A stretch of DNA of 32,956 bases from an uncultured Clostridia bacterium (GTDB lineage: Bacteria; Bacillota; Clostridia; Christensenellales; Borkfalkiaceae), in assembly GCA_944343275.1 (NCBI GenBank), contig CALVMH010000019.1:1-32956 (forward strand). The letters run 5' to 3'. Within the stretch, counting starts at the first letter, position 1. Each line of letters begins with the position of its first letter. A model generated the notes under the pieces. That model saw nothing but the letters and a program-made list of their open reading frames with translations. It was not told the origin of the DNA and did no database searches. Position numbers and translations under genes: made by a program. Shown piece by piece: positions 15,965 to 24,084 of the stretch.

Positions 15965-17440
15965 TTATTTGCGCTTCCAGATGACGTCCGACCACATGAG
16001 CTGCTTTTTGAACTCTTCGATCCCGGTGTTCTCGTCGATGACGACGACTTCGATGCCCCACATATTGCCGAGATCCGCCATCTCCTGCACCGTGATCCCG
16101 GAGGAGACGACGGTGTGGTGCGCGCCGCCCGCATAGAGCCATGCCGCAACGCCGTCCTTGAAGTTGGGCCGATACTTCCACATACAGCCCGCCACGGGCA
16201 GGTTTGGCATCTTGTGCGGATACTTCACGAGCTCGATCTTCTGCACGATGAGGCGCAGCCTGTCCCCCATATCCACCATGGAGACGGCGATGGCTTCGGG
16301 CGCCGCGATGCCCTCGAACACGAGGCGCGCGGGATCGGATTTTCCGCCGATGCCCAGCGGGTGCACCTCGATCCGCGGCTTTGTCGAAGCAAACTGCGGC
16401 GAGACTTCGAGCATGTGCGCGCCGAGGCACAGCCCGTCCGCCATGTCGTAGGTATAGTCCTCCATGAGCCCCGTGCCCGTCTCGCCCGCCATATACTGCA
16501 TGACGGCGCCCAGCGCGGCAATCTTCCAATCACCCTCCGCGCCGAACCCGTAGCCCTTGCCCTGCAAGTCCTGAATGGCAAGTCCGGGAAGCTGATTCAA
16601 GCCGTGGAGCGCGCCGAAGTGATCGACGATGCCGAGGTAGCCGCCCTTCTCCTCGCAGAACCTGTCGATGGCGATCTCGTATTTTGCCTGTTCGCGGACG
16701 ACGTCGATGCGCTTGGTGCCCATCGTATACTTCTTTTCATATTCCGCCATCAGGGCGTCCACTTCCCTGTCCGTGACCCGATCGATATACTCGACGAGGT
16801 CACCGACGGGATAGTAATCCACCTGCCAGCCGAGATCGATGTGCGCCTCCACTTTGTCGCCCTCGGTGACGGCGACGTCGCGCATATTGTCGGAGAAGCG
16901 GCAGACTTTGACGTCCTTGGAAAAGGCGAACCCTGCGGCGACTTTGCACCACGACGCGAGCTGCGCAAGCGTCTCCTCGTCCTGATAGTAACCGACGATG
17001 ACCTTGTTGTCCATGCGCAGCCGCGCGACGATATAGCCGAATTCCCTGTCACCGTGCGCCGCCTGGTTCTCGTTCATGAAGTCCATGTCGATGGTATCAT
17101 AGGGCAATTTTTCATTGTACTGCGTGGCAAAGTGGCACATGGGCTTTTGCAGCAGTTTCAAGCCCTTGATCCACATCTTGGCGGGCGAAAAGGTGTGGCA
17201 CCAGGTGATGATGCCGATGCAGTCGTCGTCCGCGTTGACCTTTTTGACCGCCTCGATCACTTCCTCCGACGACTTGCACGTCGTCAGATATTTGACGGTG
17301 ACGGGCATCTTTTTGTTGAGATACTCCGCCATCTCTTCGGAGTGCTGCGCGACGTGCGCAAGAACGTCGTCGCCGTACAGGGTCTGCGACCCCGTGAGCC
17401 AATAGACGACGCAGTCCTTCATGTTTTTGAGTTGTTTCAT
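15965..17440 (-). CDS. araA: L-arabinose isomerase
   Basis: AraA converts L-arabinose to L-ribulose, the first step of arabinose breakdown, and needs a divalent metal. The 491-aa product matches the family length and shows the active-site set: AEGDWK (Glu302), LMEDYTYD (Glu327), AHMLEVSP (His342) and the GGAHHT pair near 441. The C-terminus runs through MADLGNMWGIE, as in other AraA proteins. The ATG at 17440 has a GAGGT six bases upstream. It is the third gene of the araB-araD-araA set, 55 nt after araD, all on the minus strand from the araB promoter. No arabinose transporter or AraR regulator gene is present in the window. Confidence 0.97.
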   Translation of the reverse strand: MKQLKNMKDCVVYWLTGSQTLYGDDVLAHVAQHSEEMAEYLNKKMPVTVKYLTTCKSSEEVIEAVKKVNADDDCIGIITWCHTFSPAKMWIKGLKLLQKPMCHFATQYNEKLPYDTIDMDFMNENQAAHGDREFGYIVARLRMDNKVIVGYYQDEETLAQLASWCKVAAGFAFSKDVKVCRFSDNMRDVAVTEGDKVEAHIDLGWQVDYYPVGDLVEYIDRVTDREVDALMAEYEKKYTMGTKRIDVVREQAKYEIAIDRFCEEKGGYLGIVDHFGALHGLNQLPGLAIQDLQGKGYGFGAEGDWKIAALGAVMQYMAGETGTGLMEDYTYDMADGLCLGAHMLEVSPQFASTKPRIEVHPLGIGGKSDPARLVFEGIAAPEAIAVSMVDMGDRLRLIVQKIELVKYPHKMPNLPVAGCMWKYRPNFKDGVAAWLYAGGAHHTVVSSGITVQEMADLGNMWGIEVVVIDENTGIEEFKKQLMWSDVIWKRK

Positions 17441-17495
17441 ACCGTTACCTCATTCCTTCTATATAGTTTTTTCTCCGTTGTCCGACGGAGTGCGG

Positions 17496-18197
17496 TTACT
17501 TTTTTGTCTGCCCGTAATAGGCGTTCTTGCCGTGCTTGCGCATGTAATGTTTTTCCATCATGAACTGATCGGCGCGCTGCACATCGGGATCGATCTGCTC
17601 GGTGAGGAACGCCATTTTTGCGACCTCCTCGATGACCGTTGCATTGTATACGGACCCTGCGCCGTCCTTGCCGAAGGCAAACACGCCGTGGCTCTTGATG
17701 AGCACGCCGGGCACTTCCAGGGGCTTCATGTTGTCATGTTTGAATTTTTCGATGATGGCAAGCCCCGTGTTCTTTTCGTACTCCCCTTCGATCTCCTCTT
17801 TGGTCAGAGCGCGCGCGCAGGGAATATCGCCGTAGAAGTAGTCGGCGTGCGTCGTTCCGTAGAAAGGAATGCTGCGCCCCGCCTGCGCCCATGCCGTTGC
17901 AAACGTGGAATGCGTGTGCGTCACGCCGCCCACATCGGGAAACGCCTTGTAAAATTCGATGTGCGTGGGCGTATCCGACGACGGGCGCAGGTCGCCCTCG
18001 ACGACCTTGCCGTTCAGATCGACGACCACCATGTCCTCCGCCTTCATCTCGTCATACCCGACGCCCGACGGCTTGATGACGACGAGCCCCGTCGCCCTGT
18101 CGATCTGAGAGACATTGCCCCATGTGAACAGGACGAGCTTGTTCTTGACGAGGTCGAGGTTTGCTTTGAGCACCTTTTCCTTTAACGCTTCCAACAT
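17496..18197 (-). CDS. araD: L-ribulose-5-phosphate 4-epimerase
   Basis: AraD turns L-ribulose 5-phosphate into D-xylulose 5-phosphate for the pentose phosphate or phosphoketolase route. The class II aldolase fold is clear: FTWGNVS near 24-30, IKPSGV near 41-46, SSDTPTH near 73-79, the zinc ligands His94 and His96 (THTHS) and His170 (SHGVFAFG), and THADYFYG near 116-123. The start [10 protein letters not shown] is chosen because it matches the E. coli protein and has GGAGG upstream; an ATG at 18221 that overlaps the araB stop as TGATG would add eight residues and is the alternative. The 233-aa length and the C-terminal YYGQ end are typical. Translation is probably coupled to araB. Confidence 0.96.
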   Translation of the reverse strand: MLEALKEKVLKANLDLVKNKLVLFTWGNVSQIDRATGLVVIKPSGVGYDEMKAEDMVVVDLNGKVVEGDLRPSSDTPTHIEFYKAFPDVGGVTHTHSTFATAWAQAGRSIPFYGTTHADYFYGDIPCARALTKEEIEGEYEKNTGLAIIEKFKHDNMKPLEVPGVLIKSHGVFAFGKDGAGSVYNATVIEEVAKMAFLTEQIDPDVQRADQFMMEKHYMRKHGKNAYYGQTKK

Positions 18198-18220
18198 CGT
18201 TTTCTTTCCTCCGGGATCCA

Positions 18221-19819
18221 TCAGTATTTTAACGAACGTGCCGCCTCGCGCACGATGGGCAGCCCCGCGACGTAGCGCTTTTTATACTCCTCGAAGCCCG
18301 CAACGTCCGCGGGGTCGGGCGCAAGCGTCACGCCCTCCTGCCCCGCGAAGACGCGTTCGTCGAGGTACGCTTCGAGCGATTCGCCCGCGCGCTTCGTGAT
18401 TCGGTAGTTGGCGAGGATCGCCATCCCCCATGCGCCCCCTTCGCCCGCCGTCTGCATGACGGTGACGGGCGCGTTGATGGCGGCGGCAAGATAGCGCTGC
18501 CCGACGCGCTCCGTTTTGAAGAGCCCGCCGTGCCCCGTGATACGGTCAAGCCCGACACCCTCCTCTTTGAGCATAATGTCGCACCCCACTTTGAGGGCGC
18601 CGAATGCCGAATACAGGTGGGTGCGCATGAAGTTGGCGAGGTTGAATTTCCCCTCCGCCGTGCGCACGAAGAGCGGTCTGCCCTTCTCCACGCGGGTGAC
18701 GTGCTCGTTGGAGACATAGTTATAGGCGAGCAGCCCGCCGCAGTCGCAGTCCCCCTTTTCCGATGCAAAGTAGAGCATGTCAAAGAGCTTCCACTTGGGA
18801 ATGTCCACGCCTGCGAGCCTGGCAAATTCCCCGAACAGATTGACCCAGCCGTTGATGTCCGACGTGCAGTTGTTGCAGTGCACCATGCCGACGAGGTCCC
18901 CCACGGGCGTGGTGACGAGGTCGATTTCGGGATAGGGCTTGGAAAGCGCCTTTTCGAGGACGATCATCGCAAAGACGGACGTCCCCGCCGAGACGTTTCC
19001 CGTGCGCTTTTTGACGGCATTGGTGGCAACCATGCCCGTACCCGCATCCCCTTCGGGCGGGCAGAGCGGGATGCCGGGCTGCAAGTTGCCCGTCGGATCG
19101 AGCAGCCTTGCCCCCGCTTCGGTGAGCCGCCCCGCATCCTCTCCCGCAAGCAAAATCGCAGGCAGGATGTCCTCCAACCGGAAGGGCACCCTACCTGCAA
19201 CAAGATGATCGAATTTTGCGAGCAGTTCCCGATCGTACTGCTTCGTCGCGGGATCGACGGGGAACATGCCGGAGGCTTCCCCGATGCCGATGACCTTTTT
19301 GCCCGTCAGAAGCCAATGCACATAGCCTTCGAGCGTCGTTTGGAAGGCGATGTCCCTGACGTGCGTTTCGCCGTTCAGGATCGCCTGATAGAGATGCGCG
19401 ACGGACCAGCGCGCGGGAATATGGTAGTTGAACAGCTCCGTGAGCCGTTCCCCCGCCTCCGCCGCCGTGTTGTTGCGCCATGTACGGAAGGGAACGAGCA
19501 GCCTGTCCTGTCTGTCGAACACCATATATCCGTGCATCATGGCGGAAATGCCGAGCGCGCCCACCGTTCTGAGCGGAACGCCGTACCGCTCCGCGACATC
19601 CTTCGCAAGCTGCGCATAGCAATCCTGCAAGCCGCAACGGATGTCCTCCAAGGTATACGTCCAGATGCCGTTATCGTGACGGTTTTCCCATTCGTGACTG
19701 CCCGACGCGACGGGCACATTGCGCTCGTCCACGAGGATCGCCTTGATGCGCGTGGAACCAAATTCAATGCCGAGCGCAGTCCGACCCTGCGCAAGGCATG
19801 CCTTCACATGATCTTGCAT
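18221..19819 (-). CDS. araB: FGGY-family L-ribulokinase
   Basis: This sugar kinase phosphorylates L-ribulose with ATP, the second step of arabinose breakdown. The FGGY fold begins with [16 protein letters not shown] (17-32) and includes [10 protein letters not shown] near 91-100, [17 protein letters not shown] near 267, and the C-terminal ATP-site segment [15 protein letters not shown]. The 532-aa length fits the ribulokinase group. Naming it araB and not xylulokinase rests mostly on its place ahead of araD and araA. The ATG at 19819 has AAGGA upstream, following a G-run. It is the first gene of the operon, with a promoter and a possible operator in its 5' leader. Confidence 0.9.
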   Translation of the reverse strand: MQDHVKACLAQGRTALGIEFGSTRIKAILVDERNVPVASGSHEWENRHDNGIWTYTLEDIRCGLQDCYAQLAKDVAERYGVPLRTVGALGISAMMHGYMVFDRQDRLLVPFRTWRNNTAAEAGERLTELFNYHIPARWSVAHLYQAILNGETHVRDIAFQTTLEGYVHWLLTGKKVIGIGEASGMFPVDPATKQYDRELLAKFDHLVAGRVPFRLEDILPAILLAGEDAGRLTEAGARLLDPTGNLQPGIPLCPPEGDAGTGMVATNAVKKRTGNVSAGTSVFAMIVLEKALSKPYPEIDLVTTPVGDLVGMVHCNNCTSDINGWVNLFGEFARLAGVDIPKWKLFDMLYFASEKGDCDCGGLLAYNYVSNEHVTRVEKGRPLFVRTAEGKFNLANFMRTHLYSAFGALKVGCDIMLKEEGVGLDRITGHGGLFKTERVGQRYLAAAINAPVTVMQTAGEGGAWGMAILANYRITKRAGESLEAYLDERVFAGQEGVTLAPDPADVAGFEEYKKRYVAGLPIVREAARSLKY

Positions 19820-19835
19820 GTATCCTTCCCCCCGT

Positions 19836-19852
19836 TACAGTTTCCTGTACAG
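19836..19852. promoter_or_regulatory. Possible operator in the araB leader
   Basis: The stretch TACAG-TTTC-CTGTA (19836-19849) is an inverted repeat starting at the predicted transcription start, and overlaps a CTGTACAG palindrome (19845-19852). The TGTAC half-site is like that of the Bacillus AraR box, but the spacing differs, so the regulator is not identified. Confidence 0.35.
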
Positions 19853-19856
19853 CTAC

Positions 19857-19885
19857 ATTATAAAAGATTGCTGCAAAAAATTCAA
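19857..19885 (-). promoter_or_regulatory. araBDA promoter
   Basis: On the minus strand TTGAAT (19880-19885), 17 nt and TATAAT (19857-19862) give a predicted start near 19850 and a leader of about 30 nt, followed by a G-rich ribosome binding site before the araB ATG. Confidence 0.7.
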
Positions 19886-19941
19886 GGGCAAACGCAAAAA
19901 AAGTTTGCATTTTAGCCAACTTTTTTCCGCAGACGCTTCCG

Positions 19942-19966
19942 AAAAACGCCCGCCGTGCGGCGGGCG
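19942..19966 (-). terminator. Terminator of the suf operon
   Basis: On the minus strand CGCCCGCC, a four-base loop and GGCGGGCG form an 8-bp GC stem followed by TTTTT. It lies 15 nt after the stop of the SufB/D-like gene. Confidence 0.85.
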
Positions 19967-19981
19967 CTGCGGATACGAGCG

Positions 19982-20902
19982 TCAGCTCAAGAATCCTTTG
20001 ATGATCTGCTCCTCCGCTTCCTGTTCGGTCAGTCCCAAAGACATGAGCTTCAAGAGCTGCTCGCCCGCGATCTTGCCGATGGCTGCCTCGTGAATGAGTT
20101 CGGCATCCACGTTGTTCGCCGCCAACGCGGGAATGGCGACCACCTGCGCCCCGTCCATGATGATGGCGTCACACTCGCTGTGTCCGTGGCACTTTTTGTT
20201 GCCGTCGATGCGCAGGTAAAATTCCTGCCGCGAATGCTCCGCCGCCACCGAACGGGACACCACGTCCGCACTCGCGCCGTCGCCGTCCAGCATGACGGAA
20301 AAATCCGACTTGGCGAGCTGCTTCCCGTGCGTATAAATTTTTTCGCGGATGACGAGCTCGGCATCCGCCCCAAGCCGCGCGCGGGTGGTGCGCACGGTGG
20401 AGTCGACGCCCTTGATCTGTGTCGTCTCCATTTCAAGGCGGCTGCCCTCTTCCATGCGGATGTCCGTAGTGGGATTCATCACGTTCTCGCCGTTGCCGTC
20501 GCCCGAAGCGTAGTGCTTTTCCACATACTTCACTTTGGCGTTTTTGCCGATGTGAAAGGTGTGCACGCCGCTGTGCTCGCTCGTCGCCTGCCCGCAGTTG
20601 TGGATGCCGCAGCCCGCGACAATGAGCACGTCCGCCCCGTCCTCCACATAGAAATCGTTGTAGACCGTCTCACGATAGTCTGTTTTTGTGATGACGACGG
20701 GAATGTGCACACTCTCCTTCTGCGTCTCGGAAGAGATGAAGATATCGATGCCCGCCTTGCCGTCTTTGCGGCTCTCGATGCGGATATGCGGCGTGCTGCG
20801 CCTGCCGCCTGCCTCGCCGTCCTTGCGGATATTGTACGCCCCGTCGGGCACGCCATGCAGATCGGCGATCTGCATCAACAGCATTTTTTGAAGTTCGTCC
20901 AT
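19982..20902 (-). CDS. SufB/SufD-family Fe-S cluster scaffold protein (short form)
   Basis: SufB/D proteins form the beta-helix scaffold on which Fe-S clusters are built, driven by the SufC ATPase. The 306-aa product is shorter than E. coli SufB (about 495 aa) and covers the beta-helix core: NDFYVEDGADVLIVAGCGIHNCG (landmark near 122-144), the HGHSECD segment near 225, and the diagnostic C-terminal end AIGKIAGEQLLKLMSLGLTE (about 275-294). With SufC as the only partner nearby, this fits the minimal SufBC-type system known from archaea and anaerobic Bacillota. The start is the ATG at 20902, six bases after AAGGAG; a TTG two codons upstream is less likely. It is separated from sufC by 816 nt filled with tandem repeats. 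Confidence 0.88.
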   Translation of the reverse strand: MDELQKMLLMQIADLHGVPDGAYNIRKDGEAGGRRSTPHIRIESRKDGKAGIDIFISSETQKESVHIPVVITKTDYRETVYNDFYVEDGADVLIVAGCGIHNCGQATSEHSGVHTFHIGKNAKVKYVEKHYASGDGNGENVMNPTTDIRMEEGSRLEMETTQIKGVDSTVRTTRARLGADAELVIREKIYTHGKQLAKSDFSVMLDGDGASADVVSRSVAAEHSRQEFYLRIDGNKKCHGHSECDAIIMDGAQVVAIPALAANNVDAELIHEAAIGKIAGEQLLKLMSLGLTEQEAEEQIIKGFLS

Positions 20903-20916
20903 ATACAACTCCTTAA

Positions 20917-21632
20917 TTCACGTAAATCTTTTTGCAAAGGCAAAAATCTTTGCCGTGATCTGAGAGAAAACACCGCCGCGACTGTGGCTGCGGCTCGTTT
21001 TCTCTCTGCGGGCGCGCCTCAGGGCTTTACATTTTATCGCGCCCGCATTCACTCTTTCTCCATAAGCGCAGGTATGCGCAAATTGAGTCCCGCGGCGCAG
21101 GGAAACCCTGCTTGCGTCATGATTGACAGTACGCTGCGGCTTCACTTTTCCGACTAAGCCGAGGGATCGGCAAATTGGGTACCGCTGCGCAAAAGCGTGA
21201 TTTTGCTTGCGGCGTGATTGATCGCCCGTTCACGCAAATCTTTTTGCAAAGGCAAAAATCTTTGCCGTGATCTGAGAGAAAACACCGCCGCGACTGTGGC
21301 TGCGGCTCGTTTTCTCTCTGCGGGCGCGCCTCAGGGCTTTACATTTTATCGCGCCCGCATTCACTCTTTCTCCATAAGCGCAGGTATGCGCAAATTGAGT
21401 CCCGCGGCGCAGGGAAACCCTGCTTGCGTCATGATTGACAGTACGCTGCGGCTTCACTTTTCCGACTAAGCCGAGGGATCGGCAAATTGGGTACCGCTGC
21501 GCAAAAGCGTGATTTTGCTTGCGGCGTGATTGATCGCCCGTTCACGCAAATCTTTTTGCAAAGGCAAAAATCTTTGCCGTGATTTGAGAGAAAACACCGC
21601 CGCGACTGTGGCTGCGGCTCGTTTTCTCTCTG
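20917..21632 (+). repeat. 312-bp tandem repeat, 2.3 copies, inside the suf operon
   Basis: Two complete units (20917-21228 and 21229-21540) and the first 92 bp of a third (21541-21632) are almost identical; I see one change in the opening of unit 1 (T for C) and one in unit 3 (T for C). Each unit opens with a hairpin, TTCACG through TTTTTGC-AAAG-GCAAAAA to CCGTGA, followed by the inverted repeat GAGAGAAAAC...GTTTTCTCTC. Near the end each unit holds two related sub-copies of CAAATTGNGTNCCGCNGCGCA, the second after a GCCGA-GGGA-TCGGC hairpin. Unit length and structure exclude a CRISPR array. The frames inside the repeat have no ribosome binding site. It lies just 14 nt upstream of the SufB/D-like start. 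Confidence 0.95.
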
Positions 21633-21647
21633 TCTCGAAGGGACGGA

Positions 21648-21709
21648 TGAGGGGGAAAGAACGGGAATTGTTTTTTGTTTGCCCCCTCAGCCGTCGCCGT
21701 TGACGACGG
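21648..21709. other. Two further hairpins between the tandem repeat and sufC
   Basis: TGAGGGGG (21648-21655) pairs with CCCCCTCA (21682-21689), and CCGTCG (21691-21696) pairs with CGACGG (21704-21709). They lie directly after the sufC stop on the minus strand and could act as a weak terminator or mRNA stabiliser, though there is no clean U-tract. Confidence 0.45.
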
Positions 21710-21718
21710 AGGCGCGCG

Positions 21719-22432
21719 TTAATTTTGCAGTGCGGGGCAGATACGGCCCGCAAGCAGGTTGGGAAGCACCTCGTCCCGCGTTCCCTCTTTCGTCACTTTG
21801 CCGTTTGCAATGACGACGATCTTGTCCGCGATGCTCAGGATGCGTTCCTGATGGGAGATGATGAGAATGCTCCCCTTGGTGCGCGCATGCATCTTTTCAA
21901 AGACGGTGATGAGGTTCTGAAAGCTCCACAGATCGATGCCCGCCTCAGGCTCGTCAAAGACGGAGAGCTTGGTCCCGCGGGCGAGGACGGTGGCGATCTC
22001 GATCCGCTTCAACTCCCCGCCCGAAAGCGACGCGTTCACCTCGCGCCCGATGTAGTCGCGCGCGCACAGCCCCACCTCGGAGAGATAGTTGCACGCCTCC
22101 CCCACGGTGATATCCCTGCCCGCGGCGAGGGAAATGAGGTCCTTCACCGTCAGACCCTTGAAGCGGACGGGCTGCTGAAAGGCATAGGAAATGCCCCGCT
22201 TTGCCCGCTCCGTGACGGAGAGCCCCGTGATATCCTCGCCATCCAGAAAGATTTTTCCCGACGTGGGCGTCAGGATCCCCGCGATGAGTTTGGCGAGCGT
22301 GGATTTCCCGCTGCCGTTCGGACCCGTAATGGCGACGAACCGCTCGTTCACTTTGAGCGAAACGTCCTCCAAAATTTCTTTATTGCGATCGCCTTCTGCG
22401 GCAGCAAAACTGACATGACGCAATTCCAACAT
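21719..22432 (-). CDS. sufC: Fe-S cluster assembly ATPase SufC
   Basis: SufC is the ABC-type ATPase that works with SufB/D in Fe-S cluster assembly. The 237-aa product has the Walker A motif GPNGSGKST (37-45), Q-loop FQQP near 85-88, signature LSGGE (136-140), Walker B SVFDEPEAGID (157-167) and H-loop His194. The DEPEAGID form differs from the E. coli DETDSGLD but is usual for short SufC proteins that pair with a single SufB/D. The start MLELRH has GGAG eight bases upstream; an ATG two codons earlier is too close to it. It has its own extended -10 promoter. The partner gene follows after an 816-nt spacer full of repeats, which is unusual for this pair. Confidence 0.9.
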   Translation of the reverse strand: MLELRHVSFAAAEGDRNKEILEDVSLKVNERFVAITGPNGSGKSTLAKLIAGILTPTSGKIFLDGEDITGLSVTERAKRGISYAFQQPVRFKGLTVKDLISLAAGRDITVGEACNYLSEVGLCARDYIGREVNASLSGGELKRIEIATVLARGTKLSVFDEPEAGIDLWSFQNLITVFEKMHARTKGSILIISHQERILSIADKIVVIANGKVTKEGTRDEVLPNLLAGRICPALQN

Positions 22433-22459
22433 ACACATTACTCCGTATTTCTGCGCGCT

Positions 22460-22489
22460 ATTATACCATATCCGCCGTGAAAAGTCCAA
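22460..22489 (-). promoter_or_regulatory. sufC promoter (extended -10)
   Basis: On the minus strand TGG-TATAAT is an extended -10 box (TATAAT at 22460-22465), with TTGGAC (22484-22489) 18 nt upstream. The predicted start is near 22453, giving a leader of about 20 nt that carries the CGGAG ribosome binding site. Confidence 0.7.
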
Positions 22490-22502
22490 TATTTCAGGGC
22501 AC

Positions 22503-22528
22503 AAAAAAGAGGGAGCGCACTCCCTCTT
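22503..22528 (-). terminator. Terminator after the two-component operon
   Basis: AAGAGGGAG, a four-base loop and CTCCCTCTT form a perfect 9-bp stem, with six T following on the minus strand. It lies 9 nt after the stop of the secreted protein gene and insulates sufC. Confidence 0.92.
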
Positions 22529-22536
22529 GCCCCCCC

Positions 22537-24063
22537 TCATGGCTCGTTCCGATCGTGTCCGCCGCCCGGAAGCCTGCCGACCTGCGCCCTGCCGCGGGAA
22601 AGCTGTTCGGTGAGCTGCCGCCTGCTGCGGCGCTGGACGAGCAACACCGCGGCAATGACCGCCGCCGCAATGAAGATGACCACGCCGAGCAAGATGAGCG
22701 CCGTGACAAAGGGCGGCGACACAACGTCGTAGGGATCGTAGATCATCGCCGTGCCGGCGCTCTTGCTGATGGTGAAGGAGAGATCGCACATCGGCAGGGA
22801 ATCCTTTGTGAAGACATATCCCCCATCCTCCTGCGTGAAGCTCAAAGAGCTTCCGGAAAGGTGATAAGGCGTCTCCACGCGGATGGTGATGTCGCCGAAG
22901 TCCGCCCAATAGAGCGCGGGCGAGAGCAGATACTCATAGGTGTAATCGGGACGGGGACCTTCAATGCCCGGATAGAGCGGCGCGGTGACGGCGTTGACGA
23001 GCGTCCCGCGCGCGGGAATGTCGAGCGAATATTCGCACCATAACATCAGATAGTCGAGCAGCGGACGCCCTTCATCCAGGAAGAGCATGCCGCTCTCTCC
23101 GTCCGCAAGCATGGAGACCACGGCGTTATACCAATCCATCCTGCTGACGCCGCCGTATTCCGACACGAACGCGGAACGGGCGTTCTCCACAAAATCTTCA
23201 AAGCGCAGGGAGCTTTCGCTCGCCTTCGCCTGCGAAAAGTTTTCCACCGTTTCGGCGGTGCTGCCTCTGCCCACGCACAGCTTGGTGCGGATGTCGGAAA
23301 GTTCGGGCTGCTGCCCCACCGCATAGAAGGAGACTTCCCGCTCCTCCCCCGCGCGCAGATAGGCGTAGGCAATGCCCCTGCCGTCCGGCGTCGTCCCCGT
23401 GACGCCGCTTGCGCAGATCACGCGCGTTTTGAGCGGATTGCAATCATACATGAAACAGAAGGTGTAATAGTCCCCCTCGGACGGCGCTTTCAGGCGGTAT
23501 GTGTACCCCGTCACGCGCATATCCCGCCGGTAGAACGCCGTTTCGAGATATTCGTCGGAAGGCAGGGCGGCAAGCACGCCCGCGTCACCGAAATCAAAAC
23601 TGCGGCTGCCCGAATAGGTATACCGGAAGGAGATGTCCGCCTCCCGCTGCACATTCTGCGACGCCACCGTGACGGCGAACGCCTCCGCACCCGGAAACTG
23701 CACGCCGCCGTTTGCATTGCTGTCGTAATAATCGGGACGGAACCCCACGGGGAAAAACAGCGTGAGAGAGACGTCCTCCTGCGTCGGATTGAAAAGAACG
23801 TATTCCGCCGTTACATCCGACCGATAGCCCTCCCCGTCCAGGGGAAGATCGGGAATGCGGAAGGTGAGCGTCTCGCTGCGCACTTCCACGGGACAGCTGC
23901 CGCCGTCATACACGGCGACGACGCCGGAGCCGTCCGTCCCCGACCAATAGGCGGGCGCGGAGTTGGCGGACGCGGAAAGGCGTTCCGGCAGCAGTGCCAT
24001 CCCGCCCGCAGTCACGGGCAGTGCCAACAACATTGCTCCGAGCTTATGCTTCATATTGCCCAT
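22537..24063 (-). CDS. Secreted, C-terminally membrane-anchored protein of unknown function
   Basis: I do not recognise a named family. The 508-aa protein has a signal peptide (about 1-32, ending near SASANSA), a long extracellular region of mostly beta character, one membrane span near 452-477 and a short basic cytosolic tail. The layout fits a cell-surface sensor or envelope protein with large loops outside. Two starts are possible: ATG 24063 is only two bases from AAAGGAGG, ATG 24054 is eleven bases from it. The gene follows the histidine kinase by 21 nt on the same strand and ends at a strong terminator, so it is very likely the third gene of the two-component operon, perhaps its target or input. 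Confidence 0.8.
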   Translation of the reverse strand: MGNMKHKLGAMLLALPVTAGGMALLPERLSASANSAPAYWSGTDGSGVVAVYDGGSCPVEVRSETLTFRIPDLPLDGEGYRSDVTAEYVLFNPTQEDVSLTLFFPVGFRPDYYDSNANGGVQFPGAEAFAVTVASQNVQREADISFRYTYSGSRSFDFGDAGVLAALPSDEYLETAFYRRDMRVTGYTYRLKAPSEGDYYTFCFMYDCNPLKTRVICASGVTGTTPDGRGIAYAYLRAGEEREVSFYAVGQQPELSDIRTKLCVGRGSTAETVENFSQAKASESSLRFEDFVENARSAFVSEYGGVSRMDWYNAVVSMLADGESGMLFLDEGRPLLDYLMLWCEYSLDIPARGTLVNAVTAPLYPGIEGPRPDYTYEYLLSPALYWADFGDITIRVETPYHLSGSSLSFTQEDGGYVFTKDSLPMCDLSFTISKSAGTAMIYDPYDVVSPPFVTALILLGVVIFIAAAVIAAVLLVQRRSRRQLTEQLSRGRAQVGRLPGGGHDRNEP

Positions 24064-24084
24064 GACCTCCTTTTGAAACGCTGT

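Noticed and set aside
15875-17563. 562-aa open frame on the plus strand
   Set aside because: Antisense to araA with shadow composition (His, Val, Asp-rich); no ribosome binding site.
20918-21457. Two almost identical 75-aa minus-strand frames (20918-21145 and 21230-21457)
   Set aside because: They are the same frame repeated because the DNA is a 312-bp tandem repeat; no ribosome binding site and a composition unlike protein.
20917-21632. CRISPR array
   Set aside because: The units are 312 bp and identical throughout, with no short repeats alternating with unique spacers.
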